Shown: positions 36,901 through 48,120, counted from the first letter of the stretch. The stretch: DNA of 64,000 nucleotides from Harmonia axyridis (GCF_914767665.1 NC_059502.1:27484812-27548811); one strand, 5' to 3'. Notes: generated by a model not told the origin, from the letters alone. Program-made: numbers and translations.

Positions 36901-38704
36901 CCATCGTTAGCCATAACCTCTGCCTCGAACGTAGAATGCATCTGGATTTCACTTTGCAGGTTATGAGGTTTCTTATAGCTGTTATCTGCCGCTATCCGAA
37001 GCTTTTGGTTCAACCAGATCTCCACGCTGCAAACATTCTTCAGGAATTTCTGAAGGGATTCTTCCAGTTTCGCTATCTTGGCTTCCGTCATTTGCATTTT
37101 TTCCTATCCAGTATAACGTCCATCCTCCTGATTATTCTGGTTCCTTTCTTGATCCTCCAATTTATTCGATACAACCTCATTCCAAGTATTCTCTAAAGAT
37201 TTCAGGTTATCCACCATTTTTCTAATATAATTCTCTATTTTTGTACTATTATCCAGCACTTTATTTTCTGAAGATTCAATTTTTGAGGTCAGTTGCTCAA
37301 AAGCTTGCCTACAGAGTTATAAGCTTGCCTGATCCATTTTTGCGATCTCGTAATTGGCATCACAAAAAATGGCCACTAAAATGTTCACAATACTGTCCAC
37401 AAAATGTCCACGCTAATGTCCACAAAAATGCCTATGATAATGTCCACAAAAATATATACGATAATGACCTTACACCAATTGGTACGTTTTTCAGTCAATT
37501 AAATCGGTACTTCTTACTAACACTAATGTATTTCTTAATATACTCAACCATATACAGCTATTCACAGATAATTTATTTCAACTACTACATTAATTTATTT
37601 TCACCATTTAGATCTACTTGAGTGTACGGCACTGACTGCTGTTTACGTCGACAGTGCCCTCTTCTGCTTATTCCATTGGTTTATATACCGCTGGCATCTA
37701 TCTCTAGAAGGGAAGGAACTTGATCCGAGACTTGATCTTTATAGCATCCGAAACCTTAGAATATATATAGAAGGAACGAAAAGTAAACATTTGTGCTCGA
37801 TCCCGAATACAAGAGAGATGGAAGTTTATGGTCGCTAATCACAATCGAGCTAGCTTCGGCTAGGTCGAATCCATAGACGTGTAGAATCCTGATTTGAATG
37901 TTGTATGTTTCATCAGGAATCCTTTTTTCATAACTTCACAATAGCAATGATGACCAGAACCTCGAAATGTGTGGAAAGTGCTCTAAGGGATTATGATTAT
38001 TTATATTCAATTACTGGATCCTCAGGTATGGCTGGACCTTCATCTACATACAATCCTTCAAGCTTCGTGAGAATTTTCATTTAATTTATTTGTCTATTCA
38101 TCATGTTGGGAAAGAGAGTAATATATTGGTTTTTAATACACGAATTGTTAATTTTTGTAGAATTTGACAAATAAACAATATTATTATCATTATATCTGCC
38201 CAGATAATCAGTTAGAGAGCAAACCTCCACCTTTTGATGACATACCTCCATTAAAATCGGAAGTTACACTCCGGGTTACAGAATTTCAGTTACCCTTGAT
38301 GTGTGTATATTGAACAGCGTGGGTGAAACAAAACGTCATTGACGGAATTCTGCATCTATATACAATTATGGTGATGATTTTCTTCCACCTTACAGGCAAT
38401 ATTTGTGATTTCTACGGTTATTTCACATAAATTCGTTGGCCTTCGTTCGCTTGAAGTGTGCTCTCTTACAGTGAAATAATATCAAAATTTTTCTTTTAGG
38501 TAGAAGTACTTATCGAAACCATCATAACACAAGCTCCAGAGATATACGGTTCGAAAGTATTCAAAGTGGGAACGGATTTGATTTCTTCGGTAATCATGAA
38601 ATATCATATTCGGTGTTGTTTGTAATCCCCTTTTTATTTTTTAGGTGTCAGGTGCTATCGTCACCTATTTATTAGTTGTTCTTCAATTCAAACCTTTTGA
38701 TTGA
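27976..38704 (+). CDS. Gustatory receptor GR-D (complete, 4 exons)
   Basis: Predicted 410-residue gustatory receptor. Exons 27976-28989, 31292-31360, 38500-38589, 38645-38704, all phase 0. ATG 27976 is the first Met of the frame. N-terminal C33-x2-C36-x18-C55-x-H57; loop TM2-TM3 has C158-x2-C161 (IICSKCG). Predicted membrane segments near residues 74-94, 112-130, 169-187, 200-220, and two more before exon 1 ends at CQKLMNE. Exon 2 (TKKTLNLLFSCPLSQM...) is clearly related to the same part of GR-F (SKNTLNLLFEGSLTKM...), which fixed its position. The last exon reads V-S-G-A-I-V-T-Y-L-L-V-V-L-Q-F then KPFD-stop. Introns are 2.3 kb, 7.1 kb and 55 bp; the long one contains a retroelement nest. AATAAA at 38758. 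Close paralogue of GR-F and GR-G. Confidence 0.93.
29225..30659. mobile_element. TA-flanked foldback element, about 480-bp arms, mariner-type
   Basis: Starts and ends with ACAGGGTGGCCACTTTTTCA in inverted orientation; TA at 29223-29224 and 30660-30661. The arms 29225-29700 and 30180-30659 are reverse complements with few differences. The centre (about 480 bp) holds the 3' end of a minus-strand transposase. It sits in GR-D intron 1. Confidence 0.85.
29878..30057 (-). pseudogene. C-terminal remnant of a mariner/IS630-type transposase
   Basis: A 59-codon minus-strand frame inside the foldback element: MTNPTIVISREKIENILEGI..., then KCIRSMGSRTVKCILQNGGH, FEHLL. Ending in N-G-G-H-F-E-H-L is characteristic of the C-terminus of insect mariner/IS630 transposases. 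The catalytic part is missing. This ties the ACAGGGTG-ended foldbacks to that superfamily. Confidence 0.65.
30660..31291 (+). other. GR-D intron 1, last part: nothing recognised
   Basis: AT-rich intron sequence leading to the acceptor TTTCCTCAG at 31283-31291. No repeat or coding signal beyond short by-chance frames. Confidence 0.4.
32287..33811 (-). pseudogene. LTR retrotransposon gag-protease remnant
   Basis: Reading from 33811 down. 33811-33455 and 33411-32953 encode gag-like segments (WPQKFEIDENCNEM; a middle part with CKGWSPIKYAIAFRYQAGSL). About 32950-32770 has a cysteine-rich stretch (PCKICKD) of zinc-knuckle type. 32761-32507 and 32586-32287 hold a retropepsin-like region with FDPGSNISLIN, where the usual D-S/T-G reads D-P-G, then NFLVGLDCI. 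Frame changes between these pieces, and reverse transcriptase and integrase are absent. Gypsy-like by layout; not functional. Confidence 0.6.
34180..35275 (+). pseudogene. Jockey-like non-LTR reverse transcriptase remnant
   Basis: Starts within the RT palm: CGVPQGSNLGPLLFVIYIND (about 34251-34310), then catalytic FADDFKLY (about 34338). A shifted frame gives ASATRALGFVFRCSSEF and SKLEYAHLVWFPIYD; 34770-35114 encodes the C-terminal part (ECIHRRFFKYVFFKRTGRYP ... DRHEEQCARFARGL). The 3' end is AATAAAGAAATG followed by a TTA repeat (about 35250-35272), a usual non-LTR tail. 5'-truncated and frameshifted. Confidence 0.8.
35776..36226 (+). pseudogene. Non-LTR retrotransposon 3' remnant with zinc knuckle
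   Basis: Two overlapping + strand frames: about 35795-35940 gives VINRRDLITLQRLRIGHTI, and 35900-36126 gives CNFCNVHLSVEHILDHCPGL, the C-x2-C-x7-H-x4-C knuckle found at the C-terminus of I/Jockey-type ORF2. One frameshift joins them. Ends in a short A-rich tail near 36220. RT and endonuclease are missing. Confidence 0.75.
36600..37230 (-). pseudogene. Spectrin-repeat-like fragment
   Basis: The longest frame (37097-36762, 111 codons) reads like one spectrin repeat: VEIWLNQKLRIAADNSYK, PHNLQSEIQMHSTFEAEVMA, NDGRVQSVINEEKELIQ, HHAKEEIEKDWKRLLELMQI. The order W...A-D-x-S-Y-x-x-P-x-N-L-Q-x-K/E-I-Q-x-H...F-E-A-E is what alpha-spectrin repeats show. Before it (37230-37120) is LKSLENTWNEVVSN, and after it (about 36700-36600) AAEVKANQETIDKL, both helix-like and broken by stops. 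It lacks introns here and lies in a retroelement-rich intron, so a retrocopy or captured host fragment is likely. It could also be a diverged coiled-coil element protein. Confidence 0.55.
37290..37880 (-). mobile_element. LTR-like sequence with short tandem repeats
   Basis: Read on the minus strand it has TATATAAACCAATGGAATAA (a TATA-like start), a U5-like AT-rich section and an array of TGTGGACATT-type units (complement of AATGTCCACA at 37379-37450). No second copy in the window. An LTR or leader of a retrotransposon is the best guess; not proven. Confidence 0.35.
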
Positions 38705-38757
38705 ATCATTAGAACCAGTACAATATGTAGTTTCGTCACAATTCTGTTTGTTACAAT

Positions 38758-38763
38758 AATAAA
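38758..38763 (+). promoter_or_regulatory. Polyadenylation signal AATAAA for GR-D
   Basis: Lies 53 bp after the GR-D stop codon. Confidence 0.6.
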
Positions 38764-38806
38764 AGTTATTGATAATAGTGATCGCTTTCATTCAATATTG
38801 TAAATG

Positions 38807-38950
38807 TATAGTAGGTATATCCAAAGTCACTTGGAGGAAGCCAGAATATTTCAATTATACAAGGGCTGCCAAGTTTTCAGAAATTCCTTTGTAATTTATG
38901 AAATTATTGCTAACGAGTGTAAACCCCGTTATTCAGCAAATCATCTTGGA
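38807..38950. repeat. Partial copy 2 of the 1235-1453 element
   Basis: Reverse-oriented relative of 1235-1453: ATATCCAAAGTCACTTGGAG, then CCAGAATATTTCAATTATAC. The match stops near AAACCCCG...CAGC (38943). The sequence to 39620 shows nothing further. Confidence 0.6.
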
Positions 38951-39620
38951 AACAAGAATATTCCGATTTGGTTTTTTTCATTGGCTGAATATTCCCCGTT
39001 CCACTTCGGGAGCGTTTTTAGTTTAACTCATTGGTTGCATCTATCACTTCTCAATCACTTTCTAATGATTCGCATAGACCAGTGTGGTCCATAGGGGTAT
39101 TATTGAAATGCATTTCTACTTAATTTTAGCTCGTTGTGTGACTGATGTTTATAATGATTTCAACTATGATGTTCAGCAAAATTCTATGGCTTATGTGAAG
39201 AAAAAATTAATATTTTGCGATCAAATCTATTCCTCCATTTACTTTCAAAGTCAGAATAGATATGACGAGTTCTTAAGAAAATGATTTCGCATCCTTAAGA
39301 TCTTCATACCACAGAAAAAAAATTATTGGTGAAATACGAAAAGGACTAGGTGAGATTAACCAACAAATTTTTCATTACATTTGCTGATTTTATCAATGTT
39401 ATTACTAGTTTGAGTAATCATGTAAAATAGGCATATGACCTTGAGGCTCCCTAATTTGCTACGTCAAAATAGCAGCTACGCAACCAGATCTAAAAATCAA
39501 TCAAGTATTTTATAGATGTCAGGACAGTTATAATAATGAGTTACCTATATCTTTATTATTATATTTATTCTGATTCTGAATACGAAAAATTTAAGAGTTA
39601 TCGAGGAAAAACTTGAACTA

Positions 39621-39838
39621 AGGAAACACAATTTCTAACTGAGTGGAGTAGTCTATGCCTTCCGGAAAACATAGAAACTAAAAGTCGATAACTAGATTTG
39701 AAAATTTTATTGGTTTATGGATTCTCAACCATCCCAACGAATAATTGATAACAATTCATGAAATTCCAACTTTTCAGTTTCTTTCTATGTTTTCTGGAAG
39801 TCATAGACTACTCCATTCAATGAGAAATGGCAATTACC
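39621..39838. repeat. Foldback element, about 60-bp arms
   Basis: GGAGTAGTCTATGCCTTCCG at 39643 is mirrored by GGAAGTCATAGACTACTCC near 39796, within arms of about 60 bp and a loop of about 80 bp. No ORF. Likely a MITE. Confidence 0.65.
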
Positions 39839-40039
39839 AACGTTATTTTCAATGGGGAGGAGGAGATTTGAAATGTGATTCACCTACTCTGCAAGTCACG
39901 AGCCGCCACTCGTATTATTCTCAATTTGTTTATTTTGATTTTTATGAGAAAGCTTGAACTTTTAGTATTTTTGTAGGATCCAGTTATTATTCCCTGTAAA
40001 TAATTGCGATGGTCAACCGGATGCTTGGAGACCTATTAG

Positions 40040-40800
40040 TTTTTTCTAGTGTCGAGGGCATGACAGTTTCAATGAATTTACAGGGAACGAAATGTTATTG
40101 TACATATAATGTAAAAAGGATGTGTTATTCTTCGAGGTGTCGAAGGTATGTCATGGAGTTGTAAATCTTGAAGAGATTTACTGGGGTTGGGAAAGTTCGA
40201 AGACAACACGGTCGTACCAGATGTGTAACATCTGTGTATCAGGTTCTAGTCCTTCGAGAATATTCGATTTCCAGGAATCCGCGAAGATCTTTGTGGGCGG
40301 TACGGCAAAGCTCTTATTGGACTAGGGGATGGTACCTTTCCTAAGGGTGTGGTCAAGCCGAAAGAAGGGAGGTCGATATTCGAGACAGGGAAGTTCCAAT
40401 CGGCGGAGAGACAGTTCAAATTAAGCCGAAGACGGGTACAGTTCAACTTAAGCCGAAGACGAGTCAAGTTCGGTCGGTCAACTTAAGACGTAAGACGAAA
40501 AGACGGTTCGCGGACTAAATTAAGACGAGTTAGAGACGAGACGAACGAAAACTTGAAGTACGACGAAGACGTGATAAACGAAGACGTTTCGAGTAATCAA
40601 CAAACGAGATAAAGACGAAATTCAGTACCGTAGTGAGAAACTTGTAATTAAGACGTAATTAGGATCTTCTCAATACTGAGTTTGTACTGTATAAGTGTGG
40701 CTTTGTAAATAGATGTAAATAATTGAAAAGAGTTTAATTATTACAAATCCAACAAAGTCACGGAGAAAAAGACGAAAGGCCAGGTAATCGAATCATACCT
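40040..40800. other. GACG-rich LTR-like block, copy 1
   Basis: Composition changes sharply: many AAGACG/GACGAG repeats from about 40340 to 40640, then TAAATAGATGTAAATAATTG and ACAAAGTCACGG. It resembles 45690-46078 in style (both purine-rich, GACG-rich, followed by TGTAAATAA). This may be a solo LTR or an untranslated leader of a retroelement. No protein motif. Confidence 0.35.
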
Positions 40801-41192
40801 CTAGACGATCGATTAACCAAGCCTACATTTTTACCTTATTCATCACCTTCCATTTCGATGATCGTGCGATAAAAACAGTGCCTGATGGTTCATGTTAACA
40901 ATTTGATGATTGCGTCTGTTTACTTTTACCCAAACGAAATAAATATTGTTTTTGATGGAAAAACGTTGTTTACTTGTAGTGAATGATGATTTGTTTGAAC
41001 GTAAAGAAAAGGGGAGTTTGGAATCAGATATATCTACAGATATAATGGGGCAATGGGCAAACACCTGCAGTTTAGATATGTACATCAAGATAAGGGGCAA
41101 GTGAAATATCGATGTGAATCCATTTAAGTGAGCTGAATATCGATATAATAGAATATCATCAACAACTCCATTGTAAAATTCACAATATCATA

Positions 41193-44100
41193 ATGACGAA
41201 AGTATCATCCGATCTACATGAAGAAGTTTGCGTATGTAGTGTGCTAAGCATAGTATTCAATCTCGGAAAAATTTTCGGTTTATCGCCATTCACAAATAAG
41301 CACCAAGGAAACTTATGCCATTTCGAAAAATCTCCAAAATGGTTCTTTTTTACTTCCGTCCTCAACGTTTTCCTTCTAGGTTCAATTCTTTATTATTTTG
41401 ATTTCGATTTACTCTTCAGGCGAAATGAAATAACAGTATTACTCAGTCGTATAACTGATTTAACCTATGATTTTTACTACGTGGAACTAATGCTTTTTCA
41501 TCTATACAATCAATCTCAATGGATTAAGACTTTGAATAATTTAAATAAATTGAGGCAAAAAGGTGTGATCTGCAGATCGGTTCTTCTTTTGCAAAGTAAA
41601 CTACAAAAACTCTCCATTTGTGTCTTCGTTTCAATTTTAGTTGTCTACAGTTCAATGTTACTTTACCTTATCAACTCTGATTACTTCAAGCTACATCTGA
41701 ATTGGTTTATTGTTCTTGAGAAGTTGCTGCAAAATTGCGTATTCATGTTTTACCTTTATTACTTCACAATTCTTACTCTTCTCATATCTTTGTTGAACTG
41801 TTTCTATAAAATGAGTTTTTTTGCTCTGGGGTATAAGGGTATTTATCCAATGAAACAAATACTTGGCACAAGAAACAAACAAGACTTCTTGGTGTTTATG
41901 ACCTATCAAGCTTGCAGTGACGATCACCCTATTCCTTTCGAGTTTGAGAAGATGAAGAACGCAGAAATCATTGAGTACTTCAGACGTTTTCATGCTGAGA
42001 TTAGCCGAACTATCAGTGAGTTCAACAGATGCTTCAATCCACAGCTTCTGATTCATACTACTATTGAGATTTTAATGTTGGTTATAAGCTGGTACTCTGT
42101 GATAATCGGTTTTGCTTATCGTTTCCATGACCCTGAATATAGAGGAATATTAATTATGAACATGGTCTTCTCTGTGTTACATACTTCTGGATTATTTTCA
42201 TTCTTGAGGAACTCGCAACAGTTATCAGATACAGTAAGTAGTACAGCAACATGAATGAAACAATATAGTTTTCATTTTTTTGTTGAGGATTAATTCTGAA
42301 AATTTAAGTAAAATGAAACAAAAATGTGGAAGAATCATTGAAATATCTCTAGAAATGAAAAAGTTATGGGACTTTGAAGTTGCGCTTGGAAGAATAATTT
42401 CATAGTACGTGTAAGTGTCGTGACGTCACACACTAGACGACTGGTATTCGCAGAGTGCTTACGAATTCATTGGTGTACAATCACTTGTTCCGTTCGTGTC
42501 GTGTTTTGTTCGTTACACGATGGCTGAAATAACTTACTATATACATACATATCAATTACTTTTTTCTCTTTTTACTTTTTACTCCTCAGATAAATATGTT
42601 TTGCCATTGATTGACTTCAACAACCAGTACTCAACTACAAACTGTTTATGAAACGATTTTTTAAATAAATCATCGTTATAAGTTGAACCATGATGAAGCA
42701 AACTCAAAAGTAGATACCTACTTGAAAAGTTTAACTCCTTTTATTTCTGCACTGACATAAGATGGATTTGAAGAAAAAAACTGCATCACTGCGAATATAT
42801 CTATTGTAGGCAAATTGTCACTTTGTCCTTTCACGAAGCCTTCTCCCATTATGGTGACATAAAAACAAAACTCGAGTTAAAACTACACTGTACAACTACA
42901 AACGCCGCGAGAGCCTTGGCGCGGCTAAGTATTTAAACGTAATTTATGGTGTAGCGATCACAGGCAAGAGCTGTGACGTCACAGACCAAAGACGTTCCGC
43001 GCTAAAATACGTAAATTTAAATAATCTATTTCTCAGTCATTTATTGATGGATTTTCAACATTTTTTCACTGATTTATCAGTTTTGCTCTATATTTTAATT
43101 TTATCGTGTCAAATATAGTATAATCAACATCACTAAACTAGTCCATTGTGCTAGAATTCAAAAATTCGTTCATTCAACACATATTCGCATTCTAGAACGA
43201 ATATGAGATAAAAATATCAAAAGTAATAAAAGGTACTATGAAACAATATTTTCTCTGTAACAGCATTATTTTTTCAAGAGCTTGAGAATTTGAGATAATT
43301 ATACAAGACATAAATATTGTTGAATCCATTTTTTATTATTGTTATCTGGTAGATAATTCCATGGCATTCATTTCCTGAATATTCTTTCAGGCATTTGTCC
43401 GCCGTGGCTATGAGTTAGTTCATTCGATCAGTCCAATCTTTAACTACGTTTTCCAATAAATCTGGCCGTCATGGCGTTAATGGTGGTTGAATATTGTCAC
43501 CAAATTGATTGTGCAATAAATTAATGATTGAGCAAGTTGCGCCGTCTTGTTGGAACCAAATGTCGTCGATGTTCAACTAGATTTTGACAACAAATAATCA
43601 GTCAGCATTGTTTGATAGCGTTACCGCAGCTTCTCCTTTTTTTTTCAATATTGATATTTCATCCCGGGACCTCCGTTGATCAGTAGGACACTCATCCCTG
43701 CCATATACACCAATCATCTCCATGGAGTTCTATGACTTCGTCATAGAACGGTGGGTTTTATGTCCCAAGCGGTGCCGTTTTACCGGGAAATGCGCAATCC
43801 CCGATACCATCTCCCAGCCTAGCAAAGAGTCACTACAACACATTCTCGCACAACAGTTTTTGAGCGCTTGTTCAGCAAACAAATCGAAACCATAGAAAGT
43901 TCATGAAGAATTTTGGAAAAGAATAACCCAATACCTACTTCTGTTACTTCTATCTAATCAAGTTGAAAATTTGCTTGTATACTATACATATAGAATAACC
44001 ATTTCAAGCTTCGTGCAAAATTTAATGTGATCAGGATTTAATGTTTTATTAGGCTCGTACAAAATTCAAGCAGGAAATAATAAGTTCAATGACAACAGTT

Positions 44101-44849
44101 CCAATCGAGTTGAAATTTTGAGTGAATAATAATTCAAAGCTCTGTGTGAAATTTCGTATTAATTGCAGTGTCAGGACTATTCAGCAGAATATCAAAAAAA
44201 AAAAAAAAATGAGGAGAGCACTGACTGGAACTCAGGAGCTTTTGAGCACTAGTGCAATAATTCGCCAGTTACTCTCTTGCGGACCTTGCAGACTATGCAA
44301 TTGTGTGTTTGTGAAATGCGCAATGGCACATAAATTAATCATATTCTTATACTCATCAGTTTTTGGATGACAATAATTATTTCTTATTTAAATTCAAATC
44401 AATACTATTCCGTACATACAAAAACTTTACTCTTACACGTGAAACATACAGAAACCAATTTCTATAATTTGCCCGCAGCACCTATACACATAATATACAA
44501 ATAGAGTGAAAAATAGTAATAGCATGTAGTCGGAAAGTGTTCTTTGAAAAATTGATGCAATTTTATTATAATTTCCAGATAGAAGGCTACATTGCCTTCT
44601 TATTAGAATACTCTACGAGGGTTTCATCTCCTACGGAACTGTTACAGCTCCGAATTTTCATTGAAAAATTAAAACAACATACTCCATTTTCAGCAAATGG
44701 AATGTTCACTTTAGACATGGGTATTGCTGGTCCGGTATGTTAAAATTTCATTTCCATTTTTAAAACGTTAAACGTTTTTGTTTTTTCAGATTTTTGCCAA
44801 TATTTTAACCTACGTGCTGGTTGCTCTTCAATTCGACATCACTCTTTGA
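41193..44849 (+). CDS. Gustatory receptor GR-E (complete, 3 exons, divergent)
   Basis: Predicted 418-residue gustatory receptor of a different lineage from the rest of the array. Exons 41193-42233, 44579-44734, 44790-44849, all phase 0. ATG 41193 opens the frame (MTKVSSDLHEEVC). The N-terminus has the classic GR entry VLSIVFNLGKIFGLSPF before TM1 and lacks the C-x2-C-x18-C-x-H pattern of the others. Exon 2 (52 codons, IEGYIAFLLEYSTRV ... FTLDMGIAGP) corresponds to the loop exon and the next exon fused, as in GR-F. The last exon is I-F-A-N-I-L-T-Y-V-L-V-A-L-Q-F-DITL-stop. Intron 1 is 2.3 kb and includes a mariner remnant. AATAAA at 44926. Confidence 0.93.
42234..43399 (+). other. GR-E intron 1, first part: unassigned
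   Basis: TGACGTCAC occurs at about 42421 and again near 42974, about 550 bp apart, each near an AGAC-rich block, so these may be the ends of a worn TIR element. No ORF. 43641-44578 likewise has no identified content apart from a short palindrome, GTTCTATGACTTCGTCATAGAAC, at about 43723. Confidence 0.35.
43400..43640 (-). pseudogene. Mariner transposase remnant
   Basis: On the minus strand, around 43570-43530 reads DIWFQQDGATC (frame-shifted), and near 43410 GGQMPERIF, matching the same blocks of the element at 20661-21584 (WFQQDGATCHTA, GSHMPEF). Several frameshifts. A short, inactive piece. Confidence 0.6.
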
Positions 44850-44925
44850 TGGGAACACCAGTAACTCAAAGGAGACTTTTTCTTTGAAAATGTCTCATTA
44901 TACGTAAATTATATATTTGAATATA

Positions 44926-44931
44926 AATAAA
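44926..44931 (+). promoter_or_regulatory. Polyadenylation signal AATAAA for GR-E
   Basis: 77 bp after the GR-E stop codon. Confidence 0.6.
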
Positions 44932-45689
44932 ACAATTCAAATTCATATTCTGAATTTCATTTTATGAGCACATTAAAAATAGAAAAAAAATGAGTAGTTG
45001 GCCATAGCCTAATGGTAAATGCAGGTCATCAAGGCCTTATATAAAAATAGCTTGTTGTGTATACTAAGACTGTTAGTTTCGGGGATACAGGATGATTCAT
45101 GAAAATTGGTCCAAATTTCTGATATCATGGAAATCAGTGGTCCAACTTCGTTGGAATTTTATATGTATAATTCATACAACCCTTCAAAAGGTTTCATGTA
45201 ATTTCAATATTTCTATGGCATTACTCAGATTATTGAGTTTTTCTCATCATAAATCTATATTTTTAGACGTTTTAATGGATTGTTTTTATTGCCTTGAAAA
45301 AAATATTTGGAGTAATGAACTTTTCCAATTTTTTTTAGAAGAGTAGCTAACGAAAAAATTGATGTTTTATGTAACTTTTTTGAAATACAGTATCACCGTG
45401 CTTCTGCACCTTACCCTCAGAGGACGCTGGCTAGCTCTGGAGAGATCTAAAAGGGCCTCACCGATTCTATATAAGAACAGCTACTACATCTGGGGGTGGG
45501 CCTTTGGTGAATCGGAACTTGAAATGCCGCGGATTAACCCAGCCTTAAACGGCTGCAAAGACGGAAGAATAAAATAAAGGTCAAAGAAAGAAACAAAAAA
45601 CTCTGCACGTGATAATGGATATAGAAATTCTCATATGACAAAAGTAAAATATGAAATATATGTATGTGGGATCCAAATTCTTAACACCC

Positions 45690-46078
45690 GACTGAATGAT
45701 ACGCTACTGACTTTACGAAACGAGAACTACACGTTCGACGCTAAAAGGTTGGACCATGCAGATTTATCGATATAGGGAGACGTAAGGGGAAGAGGTACTT
45801 GAGACTTAAGGACTGTGAGGTACGATACAGACGAACGAGGGTGGAATTCGACGTGAGAGAACAGACGGACATAGTTAGGATTCGACGTTAGAGATTAGAC
45901 GGAAAAGGTTGAAGAATTCGACGTGATAGACGCATATGATTCGACGTGAAATATAGTAAACGCAGCGAGTTAGATAATTCGATAATTAGACTATTAACAA
46001 TTAGACGGAATAAAATAGCTTCGATAGTTCGATAGATGAAAGTTCAGTGGCTGTACATTCAATTGAAGTTGAATTGTA
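45690..46078. other. GACG-rich LTR-like block, copy 2, interrupted
   Basis: ATTCGACGT motifs repeat about five times (45850-45960). The block is cut by the foldback at 46079-47483; beyond it, CATAGTGTAAATAAACAATAG (47486) continues. It is similar in style to 40040-40800. The preceding 45000-45600 has no assignable feature. Confidence 0.35.
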
Positions 46079-47483
46079 CAGGGTAGGCAAATAAGCGAGG
46101 TAAGCGGCTATATCTCAGGAATCACTCATCGTAGAGACTTGCGGTAAAAAATGTTACCACTAAAGTAAACAAAAGAAAACACTGGAAATTATTTTGAAGT
46201 TCATACCTCTACCGCTAGGGGGCGTAATAGCTATCGTCGAGTAGAAAAATGCATTTTACTCGAAAAATTTTCATATTAAGTTGGAAAAAAAATATCATCA
46301 CTGTAAACCTTGGAAAATTCTCTATCTGTTTGAATTGTCACTTTCGATTTTGCGACATCGAATAAGGGTGAGGGAAAGATAGAAATCTGACTGATTGAAA
46401 TGTCTGTAACTTCAGTTTGGCTCAACATTTTTGAGCAAATTAGATCTTATTTGAGAGACAACATCTTGTTGATTAAGGAAAAAATATACTCATGATGAAT
46501 TTGATTCAGCTGCTTCCGATAGGGAGCGCTAAGTCAGAAGTTCATTGTTTTGTTCATTTTTCTCTGAAATTTCAAATGTAATGATAGGATTTTCCTAACA
46601 GAAACAAAAATTTCATTGAATTTGCATGAAAAAACCTGAAGGTCGCAAAGCGATAATTTCAGGCGTTCTGAAGTTATGGCCGAAAGAAGATATTGTTCAA
46701 CTGATGCACTGCGAAAAACCAAATTGAGTCTTCAAGTTCTAACAGAAACAGAAATCCCATCAAATTTCTATGAAAAAACCAAAAAGTCGCAAAGCGATAG
46801 CTTCAGGGGTTCTGGAGTTATGGACGAAAAAAGATATTCTTCAACTGATGCACTGAGAAACTAAATTGTGTCTTCTTTCGGCCATAACTTCAGAACGCCG
46901 GAAATTATCGCTTTGCGACCTTCAGGTTTTTTCATGCGAATTCAATGAAATTTTTGTTTATGTTAAGAAAATCCTATCATTACATTTGAAATTTCAGAGA
47001 AAAATGAACAAAACAATGAACTTCTGACTCAGCGCTCCCTATCGGAAGCAGCTGAATCAAATTCATAATGAGTATATTTTTTCCTTAATTAACAAGATGT
47101 TATCTCTCAAATAAGATCTAATTTGCTCAAAAAATTTTGAGCCAAACTGAAGTTACAGACATTTCAATCAGTCAGATTTCTATCTTTCCCTCACCCTTAT
47201 TTGATGTCGCAAAGTCGAAAGTGACAATTCAAACAGATAGAGAATTTTCCAAGGTTTACAGTGATGATATTTTTTTTCCAACTTAATATGAAAATTTTTC
47301 GAGTAAAATGCATTTTTCTACTCGACAATAGCTATTACGCCTCCTAGCGGTGGAGGTATGAGCTTCAAAACAATTTCCAGTGTTTTCTTTTGTTTACTTT
47401 AGTGGAAAAATTTTTTACCGCAAGTCTCTACGATGAGTGGATCCTGAGATATAGCCGCTTACCTCGCTTATTTGCCCACCCTG
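46079..47483. mobile_element. TA-flanked foldback element, about 600-bp arms
   Basis: Ends CAGGGTAGGCAAATAAGCGA (left) and the mirrored TCGCTTATTTGCCCACCCTG (right), with TA at 46077-46078 and 47484-47485. The arms 46079-46690 and 46876-47483 are reverse complements with scattered differences. The centre contains a direct repeat (about 46675-46735 and 46803-46863; shared TTCAACTGATGCACTG). No transposase. It interrupts the GACG-rich block. Confidence 0.88.
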
Positions 47484-47754
47484 TACATAGTGTAAATAAA
47501 CAATAGTTTAGTACCGGCGGCCTTTTATATATAAACCCCTAGACAACAATATAAAAACCCTACATGTATTTCCAATAGACATACGAAATGATAAAAACAA
47601 ATAATATGATTAAGTATGTCACCAAAATGAGTTGAAAATATATTTTTTCACAATCGTGAGCTTTCAACTCTTTTTCCACACGCAGTTCAGAAAGTCAACA
47701 AAGTCAGAAAGAGTCATTTTCCCACACAGTGCGGAAAAAAACCCTGCTATTTCT

Positions 47755-48120
47755 TTTCTCTATTTCAATATCGTAATGAGTTCATTACAGTTCTAAAAAC
47801 AGTGCTGTAATGAACTGATTACAGCATTGTTTACGATTCAACTTCAAATTCCGTAATCTGTCAATTTTCGTGGCAGTCACACCAACTGGCAAGATACAAT
47901 ACAAACGTCACCATCAGGATGTATAATCTGAATTTTTCATTGATTTTCGACAATATGAAGAATATGAATGAAAGAGAAAATATCGTCTAATACTCGTTGC
48001 AGAAGGCAATTCCAAAACTCTCGCTACTTCGTTGCTCGTTTTCGAATTTCGCATTCGTGTTGGAATAGGAGCCCATTCTGTAACTTATTTTAGAATATAA
48101 TATTCCGCACGGGTATGCGT
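47755..48120. repeat. Dispersed repeat, copy B
   Basis: Reverse-oriented copy of 19606-20190, with AATATCGTCTAATACTCG, GGAATAGGAGCCCATTCTG and the palindromic CTGTAATGAACTGATTACAG. It ends near GGGTATGCGTGCGGG. Confidence 0.65.

Noticed and set aside
36756..37196. 146-codon + strand frame
   Set aside because: It is the complement of the spectrin-like frame; no motif of its own.
38005..38060. Possible loop exon for GR-D (a frame ending AGC TTC|GTGAGA)
   Set aside because: Neither upstream AG gives phase 0, and the sequence lacks the L-F core; the exon at 31292-31360 fits perfectly.
45001..45040. tRNA-like sequence (TAGCCTAATGGTAAATG)
   Set aside because: Resembles an A box only; no B box or cloverleaf could be drawn.
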